Origin: Treponema sp. UBA3870
Lineage (GTDB): Bacteria; Spirochaetota; Spirochaetia; Treponematales; Treponemataceae
Direction of reading: 5' to 3'
DNA: 5,801 nucleotides
Assembly: GCA_002392275.1 (NCBI GenBank)
Contig: DGGQ01000091.1
Span: forward strand, 1-5,801
The position numbers and the translations under genes were made by a program. The notes beneath the pieces are model-generated. The model saw only the letters and a list, made by a program, of their open reading frames with translations, had not been told where the DNA came from and did not search any database. Shown here piece by piece: positions 1-5,786 of this stretch (its first letter is position 1; every line of letters begins with the position of its first letter).

Positions 1-100
1 TTGTGGATGGACATCCCTAAAAAGCCAAGTGCATTGAATTGATTTCGTCATGCAATGATTTTTCTACGAACCTATTCAAGAATAGTCCTAATTTTTTTTG

Positions 101-523
101 CTACCGCTCTTTTATCATGTTGATAAACTCTTCTGGCCGTAAAATGGGAACGGAAGAATTTTTAAAATCATCGACATTTCTTGTGATTATGTAGTCAACA
201 TCGGAGTAGAGTGCGCAAGAATCCTGCAAGGCATCTTCAAAATCATTGAATTTCAAATTGTTGGAAGCATCAATAATCCGCTGCTTATCCACGTTCGAGA
301 TTTCAAAAGTCTGGCATAATTTTATGAATGTATTCCGGCAATACTCCAAAGATCTGTTTTCCCTCTCATGGAGAACATAAAACATATCAGAAAAGGCATG
401 TGCCGCGATATATCCTTGCACGGTAAACAGACAGTGCTGAACTACCAGCTTTGAACTATCATAGAGATTCGGACGCTGCAAAAGACAGTCAAGGAGAATG
501 TTTGTGTCAACTAAGACTTTCAT
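101..523 (-). CDS. PIN-domain putative toxin ribonuclease (VapC-like, PIN_3 type)
   Basis: A 140-residue protein of typical single PIN-domain size. It opens with the hallmark first strand VLVDTN (Asp6, Asn8). The second acidic cluster is in DFEDALQ (Asp94, Glu96, Asp97), followed by the late strand YIITRNVDDF (residues 111-120, Asp118/119). These match the metal-binding layout of PIN nucleases; the DFEDALQ and TRN..DF wording is closest to the PIN_3 subgroup. The usual acidic residue of the middle helix is less clear (Ser45-Asp46 in AHAFSDMFYVL is a candidate). PIN toxins cut RNA using Mg2+ or Mn2+; that activity is inferred here. The start at 523 is chosen because GGAG lies 5 nt upstream (529-532) and the fold begins at once; the frame is open further upstream, but that stretch lies inside the antitoxin gene and does not look like protein. 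The gene overlaps the preceding gene by 17 nt, suggesting translational coupling. It ends with TAG at 101-103. Confidence 0.88.
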   Translation of the reverse strand: MKVLVDTNILLDCLLQRPNLYDSSKLVVQHCLFTVQGYIAAHAFSDMFYVLHERENRSLEYCRNTFIKLCQTFEISNVDKQRIIDASNNLKFNDFEDALQDSCALYSDVDYIITRNVDDFKNSSVPILRPEEFINMIKER

Positions 524-782
524 ACTTTCTCCAATGGGCTTCGTGCATATCTTTTCTATAGTCATAGTTCTCGGACAGACTTGAAGGTTGGCATAGAGAC
601 TCAAACTCGTTCCAAAGTTTCTTGGCGTTTTCATACTCTTCTGCGGTTCTAAATTTTCCGTAAGGAGATTTTTTCTTTTCTGCCAGAGCTTTTACATACA
701 AAAGTACACGGACGGTATTTTCTTCATTCATTTCGTCAAGATATTGAATCACCTCTTGTTTTGTTGTTGGACTTGCATACAT
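507..782 (-). CDS. Putative antitoxin partner of the PIN protein
   Basis: A 91-residue, highly charged protein directly upstream of the PIN gene and overlapping its start by 17 nt, the usual antitoxin-first order. The N-terminal part (about residues 6-37, TKQEVIQYLDEMNEENTVRV...ALAEKKK) looks like two helices. A charged middle follows, then a C-terminal tail, DYRKDMHEAHWRKYESLS, of the type that wraps around PIN toxins. No ribbon-helix-helix, AbrB or Phd DNA-binding motif can be recognised, so the antitoxin role rests on context and size. The start at 782 is supported by a perfect AGGAGG at 789-794 with 6 nt spacing. An upstream in-frame ATG at 815 would sit before this Shine-Dalgarno site and over the promoter, so it is rejected. 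The pair is probably transcribed together from the element at 806-814. Confidence 0.8.
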   Translation of the reverse strand: MYASPTTKQEVIQYLDEMNEENTVRVLLYVKALAEKKKSPYGKFRTAEEYENAKKLWNEFESLCQPSSLSENYDYRKDMHEAHWRKYESLS

Positions 783-805
783 AAAACACCTCCTCTGACA
801 AAAAG

Positions 806-814
806 TATATAACA
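806..814 (-). promoter_or_regulatory. Extended -10 promoter candidate for the antitoxin-PIN operon
   Basis: Read on the minus strand, TGT (814-812) is followed directly by TATATA (811-806), an extended -10 arrangement. No good -35 hexamer is visible about 17 nt upstream, as is usual for extended -10 promoters. Transcription would begin near 799, just before the AGGAGG ribosome binding site at 789-794. The match is suggestive, but the surrounding DNA is AT-rich, so chance is possible. Confidence 0.4.
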
Positions 815-817
815 AAA

Positions 818-855
818 AATGGAATTTGTGTTTAAAAGTTGAAAATTATTCCATT
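818..855 (-). terminator. Inverted repeat, possible weak terminator after the FGE remnant
   Basis: Perfect 8-bp inverted repeat, AATGGAAT (818-825) and ATTCCATT (848-855), with a 22-nt AT-rich spacer. On the minus strand the second arm runs into a stretch of T (820-814 side, six T in all), and the first arm overlaps the stop codon of the FGE remnant. This fits a weak, A/T-rich intrinsic terminator closing the broken locus before the antitoxin promoter. It could also be an operator for the antitoxin pair, since it borders the extended -10 element. The long loop and the A/T content keep confidence low. Confidence 0.3.
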
Positions 856-1144
856 ACCAGTTTCGCACCACACGGAAGCCCTGGTCTCTCCATCTGGTCG
901 AGGAAACGCTGCCGTAACTATGATGACGATTATAAACTTCTCGCTCAGAATTGCTCCAACTGCCGCCTCTCGCAATACGCCTGAGATTTATGTTGCCATT
1001 TATATAACCCGGCTCATTCGGTCCCCAGACAGGTGTGTCAACTGTAATCTTAAGTCCCCAGTCCCAGCACAATTCTCCAACGTTTCCCGTCATGTCGTAT
1101 ATGTCAAGTCCGTTGGGATTCTTCCCTTTTACTTCATGTGACGT
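854..1144 (-). pseudogene. C-terminal remnant of a SUMF1/FGE-sulfatase family protein
   Basis: The frame reads SHEVKGKNPNGLDIYDMTGNV, then CWDWG, ARGGSWSN, and ends QGFRVVRNW. These are the conserved closing blocks of the formylglycine-generating-enzyme/SUMF1 fold (PF03781): the YDMTGNV..L/W.W segment, the RGGSW segment and the GFRVVR end. Only about 95 residues remain of a domain normally over 200 residues long; the whole N-terminal part is absent. The open frame begins just after a TGA at 1145-1147, beside the point where the upstream lipoprotein frame terminates. The first ATG (1093) lies inside a conserved block and has no ribosome binding site, so a functional 79-residue protein is unlikely. 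Many members of this family are not sulfatase activators, so the ancestral function is unknown. The natural stop (TAA, 854-856) is retained. The remnant is probably untranslated or read only by chance. Confidence 0.8.
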
Positions 1145-2235
1145 TCAGACGCAGCTTGTTGTCGCTTGGAAGTTTTAGGGACTGTATTCCTTCTGCAGTC
1201 AGGCTGGGTTCAGTACGTGATGGCGAAATTGTGTCCGCCGTTGTGGCGACAGAAATTGCCCTGAGTTCCGGTGGCACATTGTCAATCGCGTCGTTCACCT
1301 GGTAAATCCATTTTTTGCTTTCCGACATTACGACTGGTTTTGTCCTTGTCTCGTCAAGCTGCGCGATGTAGCAAAAATTTTGGTCCAGCGTCACAAGAAC
1401 CTGTGTGTAGTCGTCAAAGAGATTGTGCTTGTCATCTATCGTGGCAAGGGAAAGCGTGGTCGGGCTCTCAAAAACCGGGGCCTTGAAATATGCGTTCAGA
1501 TTTTCCTTCGTCTTGTTGTTGATGATTGAGATGCCCTTGTAAAAAATCTCCCCGTCCTTCTCGTAGCCGTAAGTTCGCTCCACCCCGCCATCAGTTGTTG
1601 TAAGAAGCCTTGTGACCGGAAGATTTTCCAAATCGGCAATCTCATCGTCGCTGTAGTATATGGAAGATTTATCCATCTCGTGATCAAATATGGCCTGGAT
1701 GGTCGTGTCCTTGCGCGTGAAATTCTCAGAAAGAATCGGTGTCCACGAGATGATTTGGGGACGGGCCGTTACGACAGGACGTATGATGATTTTATTGAGT
1801 GCCTTTTTGAATGTGACTTTTGTTTCGGAAAGCGATGTGTCCTCGAATGAGATGTAGTCGTAAATGCTTTCGTTTGCGGGCAGTTCGGAGGAGTCAGCTT
1901 CCCAGCGTAAAAACTCGTGCGCGTTGTTTGTGTCGAATTTTATGTCAAAAACATCGCTGACTTTTTTGTTCGTTTCCCCGGACGCAGGTTTTACGACAGT
2001 CCCCCGGTTGTTTTTGTTCTCCACCCGGATTGTATAGTAGGGTGAGTTGGCGTAATTGACTTCGTTTTCTATCTGGTCCCTAAGTTTTTTTTCCATTAAA
2101 AAAATTGTCGCACGAAATAAATGCTGCGGAAATCAATATGCAGGATATAAAAGTGATTCGTGATTCGTGAGAAATTATGTGAGCCGGAAACTTTTTGTCA
2201 AGGGCCTTGCCTGTAAACTTGTTAAAAAAAATCAT
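1134..2235 (-). pseudogene. Broken Treponema-type surface lipoprotein (frameshifted and 3'-truncated)
   Basis: The 5' portion encodes a lipoprotein signal: a hydrophobic run ITFISCILISAAFISC with the lipobox ending in Cys, followed by DNFFNG. This frame stops at 2080-2082, just after a run of eight A (minus strand, 2092-2085). With seven A the protein would continue as GKKLRDQIENEVNYANSPYYT in the frame that stays open to 1134. The following roughly 310 residues look beta-rich: a segment ending HEFLRWEA, resembling bacterial repeat domains; FKKALNKIIIRP; IQAIFDHEMDKSSIYYSDDEI; and KKWIYQVNDAIDNVPPELRAISV, which resembles the start of an Ig-like repeat. That last domain is cut after RLNVT, where FGE sequence takes over. 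No ATG with a ribosome binding site precedes the signal peptide. The nearest in-frame ATG (2235) would add about 30 unusual residues and place a good promoter inside the gene. The intact gene was presumably longer and encoded an outer-surface anchored protein of unknown role. Confidence 0.7.
2174..2201 (-). promoter_or_regulatory. Promoter upstream of the lipoprotein pseudogene (proximal)
   Basis: On the minus strand, TTGACA (2201-2196) and CATAAT (2179-2174) are separated by 16 nt, a near-consensus sigma-70-type match. The predicted start near 2167 falls just before the codons of the signal peptide's hydrophobic run, leaving almost no leader and no start codon. This supports the idea that the original start region has been altered. 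Confidence 0.55.
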
Positions 2236-2240
2236 GCCAC

Positions 2241-2270
2241 ATTTTACCACGGCGAATATTTGAAGGTCAA
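2241..2270 (-). promoter_or_regulatory. Second, distal promoter candidate for the lipoprotein pseudogene
   Basis: On the minus strand, TTGACC (2270-2265) and TAAAAT (2246-2241) have an 18-nt spacer and match consensus at five of six positions each. The predicted start would fall at about 2235, on the only in-frame ATG, giving a leaderless message if it is used. Confidence 0.4.
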
Positions 2271-2281
2271 CGACATGCAAA

Positions 2282-2320
2282 TGATAAAAAAGGGACCATC
2301 CACTTTTGGACAGCCCCTTT
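2282..2320 (-). terminator. Intrinsic terminator of htpG
   Basis: Eight nt after the htpG stop, on the minus strand, a 14-bp stem pairs 2320-2307 with 2302-2289 around a 4-nt AAAG loop; three of the pairs are G-U. The closing pairs are AAAGGG with CCCTTT, and the stem is followed at once by a T run (TTTTTT overlapping the stem end, then ATCAT). It is a textbook rho-independent terminator and marks htpG as the last gene of its transcript. Confidence 0.88.
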
Positions 2321-2327
2321 GTGTGGT

Positions 2328-4298
2328 TTATTTTGTCAGAAGCGCGTTGATTGCCTTTACGAATTCGTTCGGGTCTTTGAGTTCCGCGCCGTCGATCAAA
2401 AGCGACTGGTCAAGAAGGACTTCGCTAATCTGGTTGACGGTTTCCTCCGCTACGTCGCCCTCAAGTTTTTTGACAAGCGGGTGGTCTCCGTTGATTTCAA
2501 GAATCGGTTTCACGAAGCTTGTGTTGCCCTGTCCCATTGCCTTCATCATGCGCTCCATCTGGAGTGACGGATCGTTTTCATCAATCACGACACATGCCGG
2601 GCTGTCGGAAAGACGCTTGCTCAAAACAACATCCTTTACCCTGTCGCCGAGAGCCTTTTTGATTTTTTCCTGGACAGGCTTGAAAGCTTCTTCCTTTTTC
2701 TTTGCCTCATCCTTGTCCACGCCCAGCTCGTCATCACTTCCCGCACGGTTGACTGCCTTAAGCTCAAAGTCCTTGTATTTTCCGTATGACGGAATCACTA
2801 TGTCGTCGATTTCATCGGCCATAATCAGAACCTCGAAGCCCTTCTTTTTGTATGCCTCAAGGAGCGGGGATTCGCGGAGGTTCTTTTCGTCCGTGCCTGT
2901 TATATAGTAGATTGCCTTCTGGTCGTCCTTCATTCTCTGGACATAATCAGCGAAACTTGTCCACTTGTCGTCGCCTGTCCCAGATTCGTCAGTGCTCTTG
3001 AAGCGGATGATGTCGGCAATTTCGTCGCGGTTTGCATAATCGGAGTAGAGACCTTCTTTGAGCGGCCTGTTGTAGCTCTTCACGAACTTGTTCCACTTTT
3101 CGATTGTGGCTTTCTCTTCGTCGGTCGGATTTTCTGAAAGACGTGCCTTGTCAGCTTCCTCGCCGAGCTTTTTGAATTCGGCCAAAAGTTTTTTGACGGA
3201 AGATGTCTTGATTGTTTCAAGAATCCTGTTCTGCTGGAGGATTTCGCGGCTAACGTTCAACGGAAGATCCTCCGAGTCGATTATACCACGGACAAATCGT
3301 AGGTATGCGGGCAAAAGTTCCCTGTCGTCGTCGGTGATGAAAACGCGCTTGACGTAGAGCTTAACTCCGCTCTTGTAGTCGGCCTGGTACATGTCGAAAG
3401 GCGCGACCTGCGGAACATAGAAGAGGGTGGTGTATTCCTGGGTTCCCTCCGCGTGTACGTGCGTGTACATGAGTGGATCGGTTCCGTCGTGGCTGATTGT
3501 CTTGTAGAAGTCGTTGTAGTCTTCCGGCTTAAGCTCGCTCTTGTTTTTCTTCCAGAGTGCGCTTGCGGAGTTCACCTGGTCAACCTTGTTTTCGGTTCCC
3601 TCGGCCTTTCCGTCTTTGTCGTACTTGTTCTGGGTGTAGTGCAGGTAGATTGGGAACGCGATGTGGTTGGAGTATTTTTTAATCAGCTCGTCAATCTTCC
3701 ATCTGGAGGCGTAGTCCTTGCTGTCGTCGTTCAGGTGGATTTCGATTGCTGAACCGACCGTTTCCGCCTTGTCAAATCCGTAGAGCTTTGCAACATCGGA
3801 TGCGGTGTCAAGCTCGTCGATTTCATAGGCATTCGTTCCGTCGCTTGTCCAGTGCCATGCCTTTCCGTCGCCGCCGGCCTTTCTTGTGTAAACGTCAATC
3901 CTGCTTGCCGCCATGAACGCGCTGTAGAATCCCACACCGAACTGTCCAATCAGGTCTGAATTCGCATTTCCGCTTGCTGAAAGTTTTTCGATGAACGCCT
4001 TTGTTCCCGAACGTGCGATTGTACCAAGGTTGTCGGTCAAATCCTTGTCGTCCATACCGATTCCGCAGTCCTGTACCGTCAGAATCTGTTTTGTGTCGTC
4101 AAAAGTGATGTCGATTCTTGGATTGAAAGTAAGCGCCTTGAATTTGTCGTCGCTGACCGTTAGATATTTGAGTTTGTCAAGCGCGTCCGATGCGTTGGAA
4201 ACAATCTCCCTGAGGAAGATGTCCTTGTTGGAATACATTGAGTGGATAATCAGCTTCAAAAGCTGGTTTACTTCCGTCTGGAACTGATACTTTGCCAT
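2328..4298 (-). CDS. htpG: Molecular chaperone HtpG (bacterial Hsp90)
   Basis: A 656-residue, full-length cytosolic Hsp90. It is an ATP-dependent homodimeric chaperone that remodels client proteins, usually with DnaK. The N-terminal GHKL ATPase domain shows the Hsp90 signature YSNKDIFLRE (22-31) with the catalytic Glu31 and the Mg-binding Asn35. Next come DCGIGM (77-82, Asp77 contacting adenine), the lid segment TIARSGTKAF (93-102) and GQFGVGF (118-124). A charged linker of about 25 residues (222-245) follows, then the middle domain with LNVSREILQQ (347-356), whose Arg351 reaches the ATP gamma-phosphate. The rest is the C-terminal dimerisation domain. The Cys at 78 replaces the Asn usual in DNGIGM. 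The start at 4298 begins MAKYQFQTEV as in the family and has AGAGG 8 nt upstream (4307-4311). The open frame continues 54 codons further upstream, but that part crosses the promoter. No CIRCE inverted repeat is visible, so HrcA control is not indicated here. The gene looks monocistronic. Confidence 0.97.
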   Translation of the reverse strand: MAKYQFQTEVNQLLKLIIHSMYSNKDIFLREIVSNASDALDKLKYLTVSDDKFKALTFNPRIDITFDDTKQILTVQDCGIGMDDKDLTDNLGTIARSGTKAFIEKLSASGNANSDLIGQFGVGFYSAFMAASRIDVYTRKAGGDGKAWHWTSDGTNAYEIDELDTASDVAKLYGFDKAETVGSAIEIHLNDDSKDYASRWKIDELIKKYSNHIAFPIYLHYTQNKYDKDGKAEGTENKVDQVNSASALWKKNKSELKPEDYNDFYKTISHDGTDPLMYTHVHAEGTQEYTTLFYVPQVAPFDMYQADYKSGVKLYVKRVFITDDDRELLPAYLRFVRGIIDSEDLPLNVSREILQQNRILETIKTSSVKKLLAEFKKLGEEADKARLSENPTDEEKATIEKWNKFVKSYNRPLKEGLYSDYANRDEIADIIRFKSTDESGTGDDKWTSFADYVQRMKDDQKAIYYITGTDEKNLRESPLLEAYKKKGFEVLIMADEIDDIVIPSYGKYKDFELKAVNRAGSDDELGVDKDEAKKKEEAFKPVQEKIKKALGDRVKDVVLSKRLSDSPACVVIDENDPSLQMERMMKAMGQGNTSFVKPILEINGDHPLVKKLEGDVAEETVNQISEVLLDQSLLIDGAELKDPNEFVKAINALLTK

Positions 4299-4395
4299 TT
4301 TTTTTGCCTCTAAAACATTTGGTCTATTGTATGATGGGCATCTCTGAAACCTCATTCTCAATGATTTTCTGGAAATGCCTGTGTTTTTCCATAAA

Positions 4396-4456
4396 AATAT
4401 AGTAAAAAAGCTGTCCGAAAGGCAAATTTTTTTTCTTTGCAAAAAAACACAAAAAC
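4396..4456 (-). promoter_or_regulatory. htpG promoter with A/T-rich upstream region
   Basis: On the minus strand, TTGCCT (4425-4420) and TATATT (4401-4396) are 18 nt apart, a fair sigma-70-type match (4/6 and 5/6). Just upstream (4426-4456) is a dense run of A and T tracts that could serve as an UP element. Transcription would start near 4389, giving a leader of about 90 nt. Confidence 0.5.
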
Positions 4457-4478
4457 TCATGTTGAATGGGCATTGGTC

Positions 4479-4621
4479 GCAAGCTGTCGCTTGCTCTTGG
4501 AGTTTTTGGGCGTTGCGGGCATGAAAGAGGGTGCGCGGCAGCCGGGAAAATGGGTTTTATCCCGCAGAAGGGGTAGCGGAAGACCGCGCGCGGGCTGTAG
4601 CGAGGGGAAGACTTTCCCCTC
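4479..4621. repeat. GC-rich structured intergenic element with nested inverted repeats
   Basis: Within AT-rich intergenic DNA lies a GC-rich segment packed with short inverted repeats. GCAAGC pairs across TGTC with GCTTGC (4479-4494). An imperfect 10-bp outer stem (8 of 10 matching) joins 4534-4543 with 4593-4602. It encloses hairpins at 4544-4563 (GGG-AAAA with TTTT-AT-CCC) and 4576-4587 (GCGG-AAGA-CCGC). A perfect 8-bp stem with a 4-nt loop closes the element (4602-4609 with 4614-4621). No T run follows a stem on either strand, so it is not a simple terminator. Open frames crossing it are short, rich in Arg/Gly and lack family features. The arrangement resembles a dispersed intergenic repeat or a structured RNA; copy number cannot be seen in this window. 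Confidence 0.55.
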
Positions 4622-4748
4622 AAAAATATGGGTTGTTGCCGGAAATTGAATTGAAAGATGGGTATTTGATTGGTGCTCAGTATGGGTCACGCGTTTATAA
4701 TTGTACGGGGGGGGTATATTATTTTTGTCCAATTTCTCCAGATTTTCT

Positions 4749-4777
4749 TTGACAAATGGCAAAATGGGACATAGAAT
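4749..4777 (+). promoter_or_regulatory. Strong promoter of the PilZ gene
   Basis: TTGACA (4749-4754) is a perfect -35 and TAGAAT (4772-4777) a five-of-six -10, with the ideal 17-nt spacer. Transcription would start near 4784, giving a leader of about 30 nt that contains the ribosome binding site GGGAGGA (4798-4804). It faces away from the htpG promoter. Confidence 0.75.
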
Positions 4778-4814
4778 TGTTGATGGACGCTTTTTGTGGG
4801 AGGAATAAATTTTT

Positions 4815-5228
4815 ATGGACTTGGATGACAGCTCGGTTGTCGGAAGAAAAACCTTTTTTATTGCTCCCGATTTGACACTTTTTCCAGAAACATTCATGGA
4901 AGAATACATGACACACGGCTACGAGGCGTATATCATAAACGACGACCGCTATTGCCCGATGGACCGGAAGATTGAGCAGATTATCAGCATGTTTCCCCGG
5001 TCGATTTTTTTCTTCTATGTGGACGCGAAGATTGAAGGAATTGAGTGGCAGAAATTTATTTACAACCTCCAGAGAACTCATGGCGAGAATGCCCTGCTAG
5101 GGGTGCTGTACGCAAAATCCAGAAGCGAGGAGGAGCGCAAGAAGCTGGAGAAATTCTATCTTTTTGATGTGGGCATACAGTGCGGGTGCATTGGTCTGGA
5201 CTTCCAGCAGAAAAAAATTTCCCTCTGA
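4815..5228 (+). CDS. PilZ-family protein, N-terminal half (before the A7 frameshift)
   Basis: This frame encodes 137 residues, the last three (ISL) read out of the ancestral frame. The start has GGGAGGA (4798-4804) about 10 nt upstream and sits directly behind a strong promoter. The sequence alternates strands and helices: FFIAPD (14-19), YEAYIIND (37-44), SIFFFYVD (63-70) and LLGVLYAK (94-101), each followed by a charged helix. It ends in FDVGIQCGCIGLDFQ (117-131). This suggests a receiver-like or Rossmann-like alpha/beta domain, but no clear phospho-acceptor Asp set can be named, so a degenerate receiver is only an inference. At the seven A of 5211-5217 the frame leaves the homologous path and stops 9 nt later. 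Adding one A gives QQKKNFPLIDSVMKANQ, joining smoothly to the PilZ domain, so this is one half of a gene spanning 4815-5758 (about 314 residues). The true state may be intact, switched or decayed. Confidence 0.75.
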   Translation: MDLDDSSVVGRKTFFIAPDLTLFPETFMEEYMTHGYEAYIINDDRYCPMDRKIEQIISMFPRSIFFFYVDAKIEGIEWQKFIYNLQRTHGENALLGVLYAKSRSEEERKKLEKFYLFDVGIQCGCIGLDFQQKKISL

Positions 5229-5758
5229 TTGACAGCGTGATGAAGGCGAATCAGGCTCAGGGCAGAAGAAAGACTATACGCGCGGTCTGTTCGGGTGCGA
5301 GCGAGGTTTCTTTTGAGAAGGACGGACGGTATTTCCGGGGCAAAATCTGCGACATAAGTTTGAACCATTTTTCGTGCATGTTCTACGAGGGGGAGCTTCC
5401 TCTGTACAGCAGGGTCCAGGGCATGATGCTGGTGATTGACGGTGTGCATATCCAGACAAACGCGGTGCTTCTGATTCAGCGGGAGCTTGGCGAGGATGGT
5501 GTGCTGAATGTTTTTGTGTTCAACAAGAACGACGGTTCGCTTGGACTGGATGGGGACAATTTTATCAAGGTGTCCGAAAAGGTTTACCAGCTTATAAGCA
5601 ACAAGACGGAGGAGATGCTCCACAGGATGTTTGTTACAGCGGGAAAGGAGCTTGAGGAATCCAGGGCGGCGGAAAAATTGAAGCAGCAGGCAATACAGAG
5701 CGCGAAGGACCGTGCCGAAAAGATTGCGAAAAACGAGCAGGGCGGGTCGGAGGACTGA
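5216..5758 (+). CDS. PilZ-domain protein, C-terminal half (after the A7 frameshift)
   Basis: About 180 residues continue the preceding gene in the -1 frame. The PilZ domain starts with QGRRKTIRAVC, which contains the RxxxR c-di-GMP-binding motif (Arg-Lys-Thr-Ile-Arg; about residues 152-156 of the restored protein). It continues with the barrel strands FEKDGRYFRGKICDIS and later VLNVFVFN. The second motif, normally [D/N]xSxxG, reads DISLNH, so the final Gly is replaced and binding may be weak or changed. The C-terminus (about the last 60 residues) is a charged helix with coiled-coil character, ending NEQGGSED. PilZ proteins act as c-di-GMP effectors controlling motility, adhesion or secretion. 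The open frame reaches back to an ATG at 5180 whose first 12 residues are not PilZ-like; the nearest later ATG (5240) lacks a Shine-Dalgarno site. Neither looks like a natural start, which supports a single interrupted gene. Confidence 0.75.
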   Translation, partial: NFPLIDSVMKANQAQGRRKTIRAVCSGASEVSFEKDGRYFRGKICDISLNHFSCMFYEGELPLYSRVQGMMLVIDGVHIQTNAVLLIQRELGEDGVLNVFVFNKNDGSLGLDGDNFIKVSEKVYQLISNKTEEMLHRMFVTAGKELEESRAAEKLKQQAIQSAKDRAEKIAKNEQGGSED

Positions 5759-5759
5759 A

Positions 5760-5786
5760 AACCTGTGCCGGGTGTCGTTGCAGGTT
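5760..5786 (+). terminator. Inverted repeat after the PilZ gene, possible terminator
   Basis: AACCTG (5760-5765) and CAGGTT (5781-5786) form a 6-bp stem over a 15-nt loop directly after the PilZ stop codon. No T run follows before the window ends, so termination by this hairpin alone is doubtful. Confidence 0.25.

Noticed and set aside
72..85. CTATTC/GAATAG inverted repeat after the PIN gene
   Set aside because: The stem is only five or six base pairs with a tiny loop, and no adequate T run follows on the minus strand, so it is not supported as a terminator.
2167..2907. Plus-strand open frame of 246 codons opposite the htpG 3' end
   Set aside because: It is Ser- and Phe-rich, lacks any domain, and mirrors the codon pattern of htpG on the other strand.
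4324..4392. Short minus-strand frame of 22 residues (starting MEKHRHFQKI) in the htpG leader
   Set aside because: Its ATG lies at or just upstream of the predicted transcription start and has no ribosome binding site, so it is not a credible leader peptide.
4299..4400. CIRCE operator for HrcA control of htpG
   Set aside because: No TTAGCACTC-N9-GAGTGCTAA-like inverted repeat was found between the promoter and the htpG start.
4299..4460. N-terminal extension of HtpG by 54 codons
   Set aside because: The extension crosses the promoter, has no family similarity, and MAKYQFQTEV with AGAGG 8 nt upstream is the normal HtpG start.
4437..4752. Overlapping plus-strand frames of about 70 codons across the GC-rich element
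   Set aside because: Arg/Gly-rich translations with no ribosome binding site or family signal; explained by the structured repeat.
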